A stretch of 64,000 bases of DNA from Betaproteobacteria bacterium (GCA_016711875.1 JADJSD010000001.1:1860001-1924000); one strand, 5' to 3'. Positions 8,865-17,446 are shown, counted from the first letter of the stretch. Program-made: numbers and translations. The notes: generated by a model from the letters alone, not told the origin.

Positions 8865-9850
8865 CAGTGCCCCCCGGCCGCGGAATGGTCGACGCGAAGC
8901 CGCGGGTCGACGAAATAATAGAGCAGGTCCACCACGAGGTTGATCACCACGAAGATGAGCCCGATGAGGCACAGGTACGCGGCCATGACCGGGATGTCCG
9001 CGAACTGCACGGCCTGGATGAAGAGCAGGCCCATCCCCGGCCACTGGAATACCGTCTCGGTGATGATCGCGAAGGCGATGATGGCGCCCAGCTGCAAGCC
9101 CGTGATGGTGATGACGGGCACCAGCGTGTTCTTGAGCGCGTGGCCGAAGTGGATGGCGCGGTTGGTGAGGCCGCGGGCGCGGGCGAACTTGATGTAGTCC
9201 GTGCGCAGCACCTCGAGCATCTCGCTGCGCACGAGCCGCATGATGAGCGTGAGCTGGAAGAGCCCGAGCGTGATGGACGGCAGGATCAGGGCCTTCAGGC
9301 CCGTCGTCGTGAGGAACCCCGTGGACCACGCGCCGACCATCGTGGTGTCGCCGCGGCCGAAGGAGGGCAGCCACCCCAGCCACACCGCGAAGATGAGGAT
9401 GAGGAAGATGCCGATGAGGAAGGTGGGCAGCGACACGCCGATGAGCGAGACCGTGAGGAAGACGCGCGAGAGCCAGCTGTTGCGGTTGAGGCCCGTGTAG
9501 ACCCCGAGCGGGATGCCCACCGAAAGCGCGATGGTCGCGGCGACGAACGCGAGCTCCAGCGTGGCCGGCAGGCGCTCGACCAGGAGCGCGGACACCGGCC
9601 GCCCCAGCCGCAGCGACAGGCCGAAGTTGCCCTGCGCCGCGTTGGCGATGAAGTTGGCGAACTGCACGTAGAAGGGCCGGTCGAGCCCCAGGGCCTCGCG
9701 CATGGCGGCGCGGTCGGCCTGCGTGGCCTCCGGCGGCAGCATCAGCGCTACCGGGTCGCCCACGAAGTTGAAGAGCGAGAAGGCGATGAAGCCGACCACG
9801 AGCATCACGATGACGCCCTGCAGCAGCCGTTGGATGACGAAGGCGATCAT
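8864..9850 (-). CDS. Peptide ABC transporter permease (OppB/DppB-type)
   Basis: A 328-residue inner-membrane permease. It shows the N-terminal OppB signature ([22 protein letters not shown]), the [11 protein letters not shown] segment before the first periplasmic loop, [12 protein letters not shown], and the EAA loop [21 protein letters not shown]. About six helices are visible. It follows the solute-binding-protein gene after about 50 bases and overlaps the OppC-type gene by one base. Substrate range is set by the binding proteins and is probably di- or oligopeptides, or gamma-glutamyl peptides. Confidence 0.92.
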   Translation of the reverse strand: MIAFVIQRLLQGVIVMLVVGFIAFSLFNFVGDPVALMLPPEATQADRAAMREALGLDRPFYVQFANFIANAAQGNFGLSLRLGRPVSALLVERLPATLELAFVAATIALSVGIPLGVYTGLNRNSWLSRVFLTVSLIGVSLPTFLIGIFLILIFAVWLGWLPSFGRGDTTMVGAWSTGFLTTTGLKALILPSITLGLFQLTLIMRLVRSEMLEVLRTDYIKFARARGLTNRAIHFGHALKNTLVPVITITGLQLGAIIAFAIITETVFQWPGMGLLFIQAVQFADIPVMAAYLCLIGLIFVVINLVVDLLYYFVDPRLRVDHSAAGGH

Positions 9851-9902
9851 TTTCTCGCGGGGCGGTGCGGTTTCGGGAAGAGTGGGGGCGCGGCCGGACC
9901 CG

Positions 9903-11492
9903 TCAGTCTACCCGTGCGCGGTGGAAGTAGAGGACATTCACCGGGCTGAAGGGGGCCGTGACGTTCTTGCGCATGGCCCAGGGGATGAGGGGCTGGTGGA
10001 TGGGCACCAGGGGCATCTCGGCGGCCGCGCGCTTCAGGATGTCGCGGGTGATCGCCGTGCGCCGGGCCTCGTCCTTCTCCACCCGCAGCCGGGCGAGCAG
10101 CGCGTCGGTGGCCGGGTCCGACCAGCGGCCCATGTTGAAGTCGCCTTCGCCCTTCTTGCCGGGGGTGTTGTAGAGCGCCTGCAGGGTGTAGAGCGAGTCG
10201 GCGGTGACACCGCCGCCCCACGAGAGGACGTAGAAGCTGGTGTCGAATCGCTCGATCTTCGGGAAGTAGTTGGCCTGCGGCACGATGTTGGGGCGCGCGC
10301 GGATGCCCACCTGCGCGAGCATCGCGGCAACGGCCTGCGCGATGTCGGCTGCCGGCTGGATGTTGCCCGCGTCGAGCGTCACCTCGAAGCCGTTGGGGTA
10401 GCCGGCCTCGGCGAGGAGGGCCTTGGCGCGGGCGCGATCGTAGGGCACGCGGACATCGCCCTCGGCGGAATAGCCGGCGACGCCCGGGGTGATGAGGGCG
10501 CCCACGGGACGGGAGAACCCGCGCATCACCTTGGCGCGGATCGCGTCGGCATCGATGGCGTGGGCGACGGCCCGGCGCACCCGGGCGTCCTTGAAGGGGT
10601 TCTTCGTCCGCTCGCTGCCATAGAGGAGCTCGTCGCGGTGCGTGTCGAATGCCAGGTACTGCACGCGCAACTCGCCGCCCTCCTGGATCTTGACGCCGGG
10701 GTCCTGCCGCAGGCGGGCCACGTCCTGCGTGGGCGGGTCGAGCACGAAGTCCACTTCTCCCGAGAGAAGCGCCGCGACGCGGGTCGCGTTGGACTTGATG
10801 GGCAGCATCACCACCTCGGTGACGTTGCCGGATTCGACGCCCGCGGCCCGGCCCCACCAGGCGTCGTGGCGCAGGAGCACGGTGCGCACGTCCGGCTGGC
10901 GCTCCTTGAGGCGGTAGGCTCCGGTGCCGTTCGTGTTGCGTGAGGCGAAGGTGTCCTCCTTGCCCTTGAAGTCCTGCGGCTGGGTGGCGCCGTTCTTCTC
11001 GGACCAGGCCCGGTTCATGATGCGGAACTGGGTGAGGTGCGCGAGGAGGGCCGGGTTGGGCTCGGCCATCACGAGGTCGACCGTGAGGCGGTCCACCTTC
11101 ACCGCCCGGGCGACCCCCTGCAGGCTCACCCGCATCTGGGAAAGCGGCGAGAGGGCCCGGTTGGCTGAGAACACCACGTCGTCCGCCGTGAACGGCGCGC
11201 CATCGTGGAACGTCACGCCGTCCCGCAGGTGGAAACGCCAGGTCTTCTCGTCGGGCTGGCTCCAGCGCACGGCGAGCCAGGGGACCACCTTCCAGTCCTT
11301 GTCGCGCCAGACGAGGGTCTCGTAGATGTTCTGGGTCGTGCGGGAGGACGCCGCGAGGTTGGCCGCGTGCGGATCGAGGGTGAGCGGGTCGTCCTGGCTC
11401 GCGTAGCGCAGGAGCTTCGCCGGCGCGAGGGCGGGGGCGAGCGCGAGCACGGCGGCGGCGAGGACGAGGCGCAGGGTCATGGGGCGGAGCAT
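9903..11492 (-). CDS. ABC transporter solute-binding protein, family 5 (copy 1)
   Basis: A 529-residue periplasmic binding protein with a signal peptide (MTLRLVLAAAVLALAPALAPAK). It has family-5 landmarks: LTLDPHAAN, FHLRDGVTFHDGAPFTADDVVFS, a SGEVDFVLDPP segment, and KNPFKDARVRRAVAHAID. ATG 11480 (four codons inside) is an equally good start. It belongs to the four-member paralogous set in this window (with 11570, 25883 and 29991) and is the most divergent, lacking the CPNNRY element. Closest in kind to Dpp/Opp/Gsi peptide or glutathione binders. Confidence 0.9.
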   Translation of the reverse strand: MLRPMTLRLVLAAAVLALAPALAPAKLLRYASQDDPLTLDPHAANLAASSRTTQNIYETLVWRDKDWKVVPWLAVRWSQPDEKTWRFHLRDGVTFHDGAPFTADDVVFSANRALSPLSQMRVSLQGVARAVKVDRLTVDLVMAEPNPALLAHLTQFRIMNRAWSEKNGATQPQDFKGKEDTFASRNTNGTGAYRLKERQPDVRTVLLRHDAWWGRAAGVESGNVTEVVMLPIKSNATRVAALLSGEVDFVLDPPTQDVARLRQDPGVKIQEGGELRVQYLAFDTHRDELLYGSERTKNPFKDARVRRAVAHAIDADAIRAKVMRGFSRPVGALITPGVAGYSAEGDVRVPYDRARAKALLAEAGYPNGFEVTLDAGNIQPAADIAQAVAAMLAQVGIRARPNIVPQANYFPKIERFDTSFYVLSWGGGVTADSLYTLQALYNTPGKKGEGDFNMGRWSDPATDALLARLRVEKDEARRTAITRDILKRAAAEMPLVPIHQPLIPWAMRKNVTAPFSPVNVLYFHRARVD

Positions 11493-11499
11493 AACGCGG

Positions 11500-11526
11500 C
11501 CGGCCCCGCGGAATGCGCGGGGCCGG
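11500..11526 (-). other. Strong GC hairpin between two binding-protein genes
   Basis: CCGGCCCCGCG, loop GAATG, CGCGGGGCCGG: a perfect 11-bp stem between the stop of the upstream binding-protein gene and the start of the next. No T tract follows on the minus strand, so it is more likely a partial terminator or an mRNA stabiliser that raises the level of the first binding protein than a full terminator. Confidence 0.5.
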
Positions 11527-11569
11527 TGGGTCGGTGAGTCGGTCGGAAGCGGTGCCGCGGCCGGTCAGG

Positions 11570-13150
11570 TCAGTTGATCTTGACCCACTTCACCGTGAGG
11601 CGGTTGTCGGCGCGGTGCACGACGGAGACGTTCGAGCGCATGGCCCAGGGGATCACCTGGTGGTGCAGCGGGATGTGGCCCACGTCGGCCTGGTGCAGTT
11701 GCGTCACCTCGCGGGCGATCGCGGCGCGCTTCTTCGGGTCGATCTCCGACTTGAGGCTGTCGATCAGCGCGTCCACCTTCGGGTTGGAGTAGCGGCCGAG
11801 GTTGTAGTCGCCGTCCGCGCTCTTCTCGACGCGCGTGCGCAGCAGGCTCTGCAGGGAGTACTGCGAGTCGAAGGTGGGCACGCCCCAGCCGAGCATGTAG
11901 AAGCTCGTGTCCATGTTCTGGATCTTGGGGCTCCAGATGGTGCGCGGCTGCGCGTTCACCTTCACCTTGATGTTCACCTGGGCGAGCATCGCGGCGGTCG
12001 CCACGCAGATCTTCTCGTCGGCCACGTAGCGGTTGTTCGGGCAGTCGAGGGTCACCTCGAAGCCGTTCGGATAGCCGGCCTCGGCGAGGAGCCTCTTGGC
12101 CTTCTCGCGGTCGACCTTCACGGGCTTGTCGAGGTCCTTCGGGTAGCCGTCCACCTGCGGGGCGAACATGACGCCCGAGGGGACGGACAGGCCGCGCATC
12201 ACCTGCGTCTTGATGGCGCCCGTGTCGATCGACAACAGCACCGCCTCGCGCACGCGCTTGTCCTTGAACGGGTTCTTGCCCTTCACGCTCGAGTAGAGGA
12301 GTTCGTCGCGGAACTGGTCCATGCCGAAGAACACGGTGCGGTTCTCGTTGCCCTCCACCACCTTGATCTTCGTGTCCTGCTTGAGGCGCGGGATGTCCTG
12401 CGGGGGCGGGTCGAGCACGAAGTCCACCTCGCCGGAGATGAGCGCCGCCAGGCGCGTGCCGTCGCTCTTGATGGGCTGGTAGACGATCTCCGTCACGTTG
12501 CCCTCGCGCTTGCCCCACCAGTTGGAGTTGAGCACCGCCGTCGTCTTCACGTCGGCCTCGCGCGTGCGCAGGATGAAGGGGCCGGTGCCGTTCGCGTTGC
12601 GCGTGGCGAAGGTCTCTTCCTTGTTCTTGAAGTCCTGGGGCTTCGTGACGTTGTGCTTGGTGGACCAGGCCTTGCTCATGATCCGCACTTCGGTGAGCTG
12701 CGGGATGAGCACGGGGGCCGGGCCGGCGGTGATGACCTCGATGGTGAGGTCGTCGATCTTCTTCGCTTCCTTCACGCCCGCCAGGTAGGGCTTGAAGTTG
12801 GAGGTGTCGGCCAGCGCGCGCTGCACGGAGAAGACCACGTCGTCGGCGGTAAAGGGCGAGCCGTCGTGGAACTTGACGCCGGCACGCAGCTTGAAGCGCG
12901 TCACCGTGGGGCTCACCTGCGTCCAGGATTCGGCGAGGCAGGGCTCGATCTTGAGGTCCTTGCCGCGGGTGACGAGCGTCTCGTAGATGTTCTCGAGGAA
13001 CGCGTTGGTGAAGCCCTCGTTGTTGCCGTGGGGGTCGATGGTCGAGATGTCGCCCTGGCTCGTGAAGCGCAGGGTCTTGGCTTCGGCGCTCAGGCCGAGG
13101 GCGACGAGGACGGCGAGCGTCGTCGCGCGAAGGACGGGGGTGGCGGACAT
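11570..13150 (-). CDS. ABC transporter solute-binding protein, family 5 (copy 2)
   Basis: A 526-residue periplasmic protein with a signal peptide ending in GLSAEA before KTLRFTSQGD. Landmarks: ISTIDPHGNNE, FKLRAGVKFHDGSPFTADDVVFS, SGEVDFVLDPPPQDIPRL, KGKNPFKDKRVREAV, AEAGYPNGFEVTLDCPNNRYV and VIPWAMRSNVSVVHRADN. The last two blocks are shared almost word for word with the proteins at 25883 and 29991. It is the first gene of the nine-gene transporter operon, so the promoter should lie in the repeat-containing gap upstream. Confidence 0.92.
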   Translation of the reverse strand: MSATPVLRATTLAVLVALGLSAEAKTLRFTSQGDISTIDPHGNNEGFTNAFLENIYETLVTRGKDLKIEPCLAESWTQVSPTVTRFKLRAGVKFHDGSPFTADDVVFSVQRALADTSNFKPYLAGVKEAKKIDDLTIEVITAGPAPVLIPQLTEVRIMSKAWSTKHNVTKPQDFKNKEETFATRNANGTGPFILRTREADVKTTAVLNSNWWGKREGNVTEIVYQPIKSDGTRLAALISGEVDFVLDPPPQDIPRLKQDTKIKVVEGNENRTVFFGMDQFRDELLYSSVKGKNPFKDKRVREAVLLSIDTGAIKTQVMRGLSVPSGVMFAPQVDGYPKDLDKPVKVDREKAKRLLAEAGYPNGFEVTLDCPNNRYVADEKICVATAAMLAQVNIKVKVNAQPRTIWSPKIQNMDTSFYMLGWGVPTFDSQYSLQSLLRTRVEKSADGDYNLGRYSNPKVDALIDSLKSEIDPKKRAAIAREVTQLHQADVGHIPLHHQVIPWAMRSNVSVVHRADNRLTVKWVKIN

Positions 13151-13606
13151 GGGGGAGTCTCCCGGGTGTGCGGTTGGGTGAGCGGGCCGGCGGGGGCGGC
13201 CCGGCGATGCTAGCCCCGAATATTCAAGGACTTGCAGGCCGAATGGCAGTGCGGGGGATGATGCCTGAGGGGGCTTTCCGCGTCAACGAAGGGGGAAGAG
13301 TGATGCGGGCTGAAAATCTTTGGAACGCCGATGAACGCCGATAGAAGCCCGCCGATGAACGCCGATCATTCGTTGGAGTCATTTCAGGCAGGCGCCACCC
13401 TTCCCGATCATGTGCCCGAAGCGCACCTGGAATGCACTGCATCCACCAGGCATGAATTCTGAATTTCTGCCCTATCGGCGTTCATCGGCGTTGCATCGGC
13501 GCTCATCGGCGTTCCAAAGATTTTCAGCCCGCATCACTCCCTGGCCGGTCGCCCGATTCCCAACTGCCCCCCAACGGGTTAAGTTACGCCACCCACGGAG
13601 ACCCCA
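13151..13606. other. Intergenic region between divergent genes (456 bp)
   Basis: Holds no gene. It contains the 5' leader of the transporter operon, with a weak GC hairpin at 13184-13202 (GGGCCG...CGGCCC), and an inverted pair of GCCGATGAACGC-type repeat arms at 13298-13539. It also contains the ribosome-binding region of the lipoprotein gene (GGAG a few bases before ATG 13607). No confident sigma-70 promoter could be picked by eye. Confidence 0.7.
13298..13539. repeat. GCCGATGAACGC repeat, inverted pair of arms
   Basis: The left arm (13298-13343, with further units to about 13366) reads GAGTGATGCGGGCTGAAA, then CTTTGGAACGCCGATGAACG. The right arm (13474-13539) is its reverse complement, with AACGCCGAT units repeated three more times. 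The outermost 35 bases of the arms are nearly identical and the 130-bp centre is unrelated. Two related loci exist at 17448 and 35473. Transcribed, the arms would form a long hairpin. It fits a non-autonomous intergenic repeat of the REP/MITE kind; there is no coding capacity. Confidence 0.8.
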
Positions 13607-14287
13607 ATGACCCGCCTCGCCCTCGCAGCCCTGCTCCTCGCCGCGACCCTCGCCGGCTGCGGAAAGGAAGATTCGCCGAAGCCCGCGGACACCGGCTCGA
13701 AAGTGGGCGACGCCGCCCAGAAGATGGGCTCGGCCATGCTCGCCGGTGATGTCGGCCAGGTCGGCGAGGCCATGAAGCAGATGGGCGGGGCGCTCGCCGG
13801 CTCCGTCCAGGTGGAGCCCGTGGACTTCCGCACCCTGAAGGACCTGCTCCCCGAGAGCCTCGCGGGCCTGAAGCGCGTGAGTTCGGAAGGCTCGCGGACG
13901 AAGGTGATGGGCATCGCCGCTTCCACCGCCGAAGCCGTGTACCAGGACGGCAAAGGGGGGCGCATGAAAGTCGCGATCACCGACGCCGGCACCCTCACGG
14001 GTCTCGCGGCGGTGGCGGTGGCGTGGATCAATGTCGAGATCGACAAGGAGGGCGACTCGGGCTACGAGCGCACCACGACGATCGAGGGGCGCAAGGCCTA
14101 CGAGCGCTACGAGAAGGCCTCGAAGACCGGCAAGCTCGACGTGGTGGCCGCCGGTCGCTTCCTCGTGGCGGCCGAGTCGACGGGCCTCGACATGAAGGCG
14201 TTCCGGGCCGCGATCGCGAAGATCGACCTGGCGAGGCTCGATGCCCTCAAGACGCAAGGCGCCCCGGCGCCTACCGCGGCAAAGTAG
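13607..14287 (+). CDS. Predicted lipoprotein, unknown function
   Basis: A 226-residue protein with a lipoprotein signal peptide and a clear lipobox (LAGC, lipidated Cys about residue 19) followed by GKEDSPKPAD, so it is probably anchored in the outer membrane. The mature part has a helical Ala/Met-rich stretch (VGDAAQKMGSAMLAGDVGQVGEAMKQMGG) and then a mixed alpha/beta domain (VEPVDFRTLKDLLPESLAGL, YERTTTIEGRKAYERY, RFLVAAESTGLDM). I do not recognise a named family. It lies four bases before the DUF2189 gene, so the two are an operon. Confidence 0.75.
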   Translation: MTRLALAALLLAATLAGCGKEDSPKPADTGSKVGDAAQKMGSAMLAGDVGQVGEAMKQMGGALAGSVQVEPVDFRTLKDLLPESLAGLKRVSSEGSRTKVMGIAASTAEAVYQDGKGGRMKVAITDAGTLTGLAAVAVAWINVEIDKEGDSGYERTTTIEGRKAYERYEKASKTGKLDVVAAGRFLVAAESTGLDMKAFRAAIAKIDLARLDALKTQGAPAPTAAK

Positions 14288-14290
14288 CCG

Positions 14291-15109
14291 ATGGCCGCCC
14301 CGGACAACCCGCCCCCGCCGCTCGTTTCGCCCCAGGGCGCGACCTGGGAGCTGCGCGAGATCCCGGCGTTCTCGCCCCTCGCCTGGCTCGTGCGCGGGTG
14401 GGACGACCTGCGCGCCGCGCCGTTCGCGAGCCTGTTCTACGGGGCAGCGTTCGCGGGCATGGGCTGGGCGCTCCTCTCCCTGTACGACTTCGCGTACCAG
14501 TACGTGTCCACGCTGGCCGGGGCCTTCCTCCTGGCGGCGCCTTTCCTCGCCACCGGGCTCTACGCCCTGTCGCGCGACCGGGAGCGGGGCGAGAAGCCGC
14601 GCTTCCTCGCCTCGCTCACGGCGTGGCGGGAGAACGTCGGGGGCCTGGGCATCTACGTGCTCGTGATCACCGTGATCTTCCTCGTGTGGGCGCGGGCCTC
14701 GCTCGTCACCTTCGCGCTTTTCTCCACCGGGACGATGCCGGACCTGAAGGGATTCCTCGCCAAGGCATTCTCGTGGGGCAACATCGAGTTCGTGATCGTC
14801 TACTTCGCGGCCGGGGGGCTTTTCGCCACCATCGTGTTCGCGGTGAGCGTGATTTCCGTGCCGATGATGCTCGACCGCGGCAACGATGCGGTCTCGGCCG
14901 CCATTCTCTCGGTGCAGGCGCTCGCGAAGAACCCGGGGACGATGGCCGTGTGGGCGATCACGATCGTGCTGCTCACCGGGATCGGGCTCGCGACCTTCTT
15001 CGTCGGCCTCGTGATCACGATGCCCCTCATCGGCCACGCCACGTGGCACGCCTACCGCGACTGCATCCAGTGGGGCGAGACCCCGCCCGCGACCCCGCCG
15101 GCGACGTAG
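14291..15109 (+). CDS. DUF2189 integral membrane protein
   Basis: A 272-residue inner-membrane protein with about six membrane helices, including SLFYGAAFAGMGWALLSLY, TLAGAFLLAAPFLATGLYALSR, GIYVLVITVIFLVWARA and MAVWAITIVLLTGIGLATFFVGLV. The RGWDDLRAAPFASLFYG element near residue 40 and the terminal LIGHATWHAYRD are typical of DUF2189, a family of unknown function often found near cytochrome or respiratory genes. Here it is paired with a lipoprotein gene. A role in the envelope is all that can be said. Confidence 0.85.
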   Translation: MAAPDNPPPPLVSPQGATWELREIPAFSPLAWLVRGWDDLRAAPFASLFYGAAFAGMGWALLSLYDFAYQYVSTLAGAFLLAAPFLATGLYALSRDRERGEKPRFLASLTAWRENVGGLGIYVLVITVIFLVWARASLVTFALFSTGTMPDLKGFLAKAFSWGNIEFVIVYFAAGGLFATIVFAVSVISVPMMLDRGNDAVSAAILSVQALAKNPGTMAVWAITIVLLTGIGLATFFVGLVITMPLIGHATWHAYRDCIQWGETPPATPPAT

Positions 15110-15127
15110 CCCGGTGCCGGCAGACGG

Positions 15128-15359
15128 CGAGCCCCGCTTCGGGGCGAGTGCGTCCTTGTCCGGCGGCAGCGGGACTGTCGGATGCACTCCTTTCGCAAAT
15201 TGACCGGGCGTGTGGGACGAGATTTTTCGAGCCGGAGCCGAGTGAACTTGCCTCGGGCGTCGTGTCCCGTCGGCCTCGTCGACATAGGCCATGGTGGTGC
15301 CCGTCGCGCCTCTGTGATTCGGCCCCGGCTCGAAAAGATCACGTCCCACACCCCCGGTC
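15128..15359 (+). repeat. Unclassified ~235-bp structured element, copy A
   Basis: Begins with a small hairpin (GCCCCG CTT CGGGGC), then a tail containing GCAGCGGGACTGTCGGATGC that is nearly identical to copy B. A 158-bp core (15202-15359) follows, whose two ends are themselves inverted repeats: GACCGGGCGTGTGGGACG at the left and CGTCCCACACCCCCGGTC at the right, with GATTTTTCGAGCC against GGCTCGAAAAGATC further in. The core can therefore fold into one long hairpin. Copy B at 15505-15742 is in the opposite orientation. It does not match any RNA or mobile-element family I know. Confidence 0.7.
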
Positions 15360-15504
15360 GATCATGACTTCGGAAGCGTCAGCGCTCGGTGCCGCTGGTC
15401 ACGCTGTCAACGTGCCTGCTGCGAAGCGCCGGATCTGCTGGCAGAAGGCGCGGAACCGGCTCCAAGCCACGCGACGAAGCGGTACCGCCTCCGAAGCCCC
15501 GGCG

Positions 15505-15742
15505 GACCGGGGGTATGGGACGCGTTCATTTTTCGATCCCGGGCCGACTCACGGTGATCCGAAAGGCAAACCCTCCCCTATGTCGAGGCCGCCCGAAGCG
15601 ATCATCCCTCGTGGCAAGTTCACTCGGCCCGGGTCGAAAAATACGCGTTCCATACCCTCGGTCCTCTTGCCAAGGAAAGCATCCGACAGTCCCGCTCCCG
15701 CCGGACCACGATGCACTCGCCCCGCCGCGGGGCTCGGGGCGG
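15505..15742 (-). repeat. Unclassified ~235-bp structured element, copy B
   Basis: Reverse-complement partner of copy A with the same order of parts: a 159-bp palindromic core (15505-15663), then the conserved tail with GCATCCGACAGTCCCGCTCC, then a CCCCG/CGGGG hairpin. Differences from copy A are scattered substitutions. Several are paired changes within the core arms (GTGGGACG in A, ATGGGACGCG against CGCGTTCCAT in B), which hints that base-pairing rather than protein sequence is kept. The element ends about 5 bases from the Lrp-type gene stop. Confidence 0.68.
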
Positions 15743-15747
15743 TGGCG

Positions 15748-16227
15748 CTAGGCGCGGGCGGCGATCGGGAGGGCGGTCGTCTCCTTGACCGCTTCCAGCA
15801 CGAAGCTCGACTTCACGTCGAGCACGCCGGGGTGCTTGAGGAGCGAATCCATCACGAAACGCGAGAAGTGCGCGAGATCCTCGACGACCACGCGCACCAG
15901 GTAGTCCATGTCGCCGGTGGTGGCGTGGCAGGCGGCCACCTCGGGCCAGTCGCGGCAGGCGCGCGCGAACTGGTCGGTGGGCATGCGGCCGCGCTTCTCG
16001 AGCTTCACGGTGACGAAGGCGGTGAGGCCCAGTCCCACCTTGGCCGGATCGAGCAGGGCCGCGTAGCCGCGAATGACGCCCGCCTCCTCGAGCGCGCGCA
16101 CGCGGCGCAGGCAGGCACTCGGCGAGAGCGACACCTTCGTCGCGAGCTCGAGGTTGGTGATGCGGCCGTCCCGCTGCAGCAGGTCGAGCAGCTTGCAGTC
16201 GGTGCGGTCGAGGGCGATGGCTGTCAT
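15748..16227 (-). CDS. Lrp/AsnC-family transcriptional regulator
   Basis: A 159-residue regulator. The N-terminal winged helix-turn-helix is at residues 5-60 (LDRTDCKLLDLLQRDGRITN, VSLSPSACLRRVRALEEAGVI). The C-terminal effector-binding RAM domain is at about 70-145 (FVTVKLEKRG, ATTGDMDYLVRVVVEDLAHF). Such proteins form octamers and sense amino acids. Its gene is divergent from hppD across a 136-bp gap with a perfect palindrome, so it probably controls the tyrosine-degradation genes and itself in response to Tyr or Phe. That role is inferred from position. Confidence 0.92.
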   Translation of the reverse strand: MTAIALDRTDCKLLDLLQRDGRITNLELATKVSLSPSACLRRVRALEEAGVIRGYAALLDPAKVGLGLTAFVTVKLEKRGRMPTDQFARACRDWPEVAACHATTGDMDYLVRVVVEDLAHFSRFVMDSLLKHPGVLDVKSSFVLEAVKETTALPIAARA

Positions 16228-16250
16228 TTGTCGCTCACTACGTCGTAAAC

Positions 16251-16267
16251 ACGCAATATTATTGCGT
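16251..16267. promoter_or_regulatory. Palindromic operator between Lrp-type gene and hppD
   Basis: ACGCAATATTATTGCGT is a perfect 7+3+7 inverted repeat, AT-rich in an otherwise GC-rich stretch. It starts 24 bases upstream of the regulator start and ends 97 bases before hppD. Lrp/AsnC proteins bind AT-centred palindromes of about this size. A -10-like TACAAT occurs at 16320-16325, about 40 bases before the hppD ATG, preceded by a CG-alternating tract. Confidence 0.6.
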
Positions 16268-16363
16268 CAATTGGGCTTTGCGGGGGCAGAAATGCAAGCT
16301 CATTGCGCGCGCGCGCGCGTACAATTCGCCGACCCGCGAACCGCCTTAGCCGAGGAAAAGCCC

Positions 16364-17446
16364 ATGACCGAGACCGCCCCGATCGCGAACCCCATGGGCA
16401 CCGACGGATTCGAGTTCATCGAATACACCGCGCCGAACCCCGAACTGCTGGGCGCGCTCTTCGAGCAGCTCGGCTTCACGCTCGTCGCCAAGCACCGTTC
16501 GAAGGACGTCGCCCTCTACCGCCAGGGCGGCGTCAACTTCATCGTGAACCGCGAGCCCGGCTCCTTCGCGCAGTCGTTCGCGCGGGTGCACGGGCCGTCG
16601 GCCTGCGCCTTCGCCATCCGGGTGAAGAACGCGGCGAAGGCCTACCAGCGCGCGCTCGAGCTGGGCGCGAAGCCCCATCACGGCCCCGTCGGCGCGATGG
16701 AACTCAACATCCCGGCCATCACGGGCATCGGCGGCAGCCTCATCTACCTCGTGGACCGCTATCCCGGGAACGGGGGCAACCTCACGATCTACGACGTGGA
16801 CTTCGTGCCGGTGCATGGCGTCGGGCAGCAGCCGGTGGGCGCGGGCCTCCTCGAGGTGGACCACCTCACGCACAACGTCTACGCGGGCCGCATGGACATC
16901 TGGGCGCAGTTCTACGAGAAGCTCTTCGGCTTTCGCGAGATCCGCTACTTCGACATCAAGGGAAAGAAGACCGGGCTCACCTCGCGCGCGCTCACGAGCC
17001 CGTGCGGGAAGATCCGCATCCCCATCAACGAGCCGAGCGACACGAAGAGCCAGATCCAGGAATACCTCGACGCGTACGCGGGCGAAGGCATCCAGCACAT
17101 CGCGCTCTCGACGGCGGACATCTTCGCGACGGTGGAAGGGCTCCGGAAGGGCGGCGTGCGCTTTCTCGACACCCCCGACAGCTACTACGATCGGGTGGAC
17201 GCGCGAGTGAAGGACCACGGCGAGGACCTGGCGCGCCTGCGCGCGAACCGCATCCTCATCGACGGCGAGGGCGTGGACAGGGATCATCACGAGGACAAAC
17301 TGCTGCAGATCTTCACGGAGACGGTGATCGGGCCGATCTTCTTCGAGATCATCCAGCGCAAGGGGAACGAGGGGTTCGGGGAGGGGAATTTCCAGGCGCT
17401 GTTCGAGTCGATCGAGGCGGAGCAGATCGCGCGCGGAGTCGTTTGA
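16364..17446 (+). CDS. hppD: 4-hydroxyphenylpyruvate dioxygenase
   Basis: A 360-residue non-haem iron dioxygenase that converts 4-hydroxyphenylpyruvate to homogentisate. Two vicinal-oxygen-chelate domains are visible, about residues 12-150 and 165-345. The iron ligands are His in EVDHLTHNV, His in IQHIALST and Glu in FFEIIQRKG near the C-terminus, which ends in the conserved FGEGNFQALFESIE. ATG 16364 is preceded by GAGGA and gives the usual family length; reading further upstream enters the promoter. It is the first gene of the tyrosine-degradation cluster. A GCCGATGAACGC repeat follows immediately after the stop. Confidence 0.96.
   Translation: MTETAPIANPMGTDGFEFIEYTAPNPELLGALFEQLGFTLVAKHRSKDVALYRQGGVNFIVNREPGSFAQSFARVHGPSACAFAIRVKNAAKAYQRALELGAKPHHGPVGAMELNIPAITGIGGSLIYLVDRYPGNGGNLTIYDVDFVPVHGVGQQPVGAGLLEVDHLTHNVYAGRMDIWAQFYEKLFGFREIRYFDIKGKKTGLTSRALTSPCGKIRIPINEPSDTKSQIQEYLDAYAGEGIQHIALSTADIFATVEGLRKGGVRFLDTPDSYYDRVDARVKDHGEDLARLRANRILIDGEGVDRDHHEDKLLQIFTETVIGPIFFEIIQRKGNEGFGEGNFQALFESIEAEQIARGVV

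Larger units (their letters stand above)
15110..15747. other. Large intergenic region with inverted element pair (638 bp)
   Basis: No convincing gene. It is filled by two inverted copies of a ~235-bp element (15128-15359 and 15505-15742) with a ~145-bp unrelated centre (15360-15504). It lies between two convergent genes (DUF2189 and the Lrp-type regulator), so any transcription through it would come from read-through. Open frames inside it code for Arg/Pro-rich peptides typical of non-coding high-GC DNA. Confidence 0.7.

Noticed and set aside
13298..13539. Tandem GCCGATGAACGC units as a possible CRISPR
   Set aside because: The units are contiguous with no unique spacers, occur in inverted arms, and no cas genes are near.
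13472..15349. A 625-codon minus-strand frame over the lipoprotein and DUF2189 genes
   Set aside because: It codes for Arg/Pro/His-rich nonsense and ends in repeat-coded NADERR peptides. The plus-strand genes have a lipobox and membrane helices.
15389..15751. Open frame of 120 codons inside the element pair
   Set aside because: Similarity to the peptide encoded by copy A comes from the DNA repeat itself; composition is Arg/Pro-rich and there is no ribosome-binding site.
16304..16320. Alternating CG tract near hppD as a regulatory element
   Set aside because: It could form Z-DNA but such short CG runs are expected in this base composition; only the AT-rich palindrome stands out.
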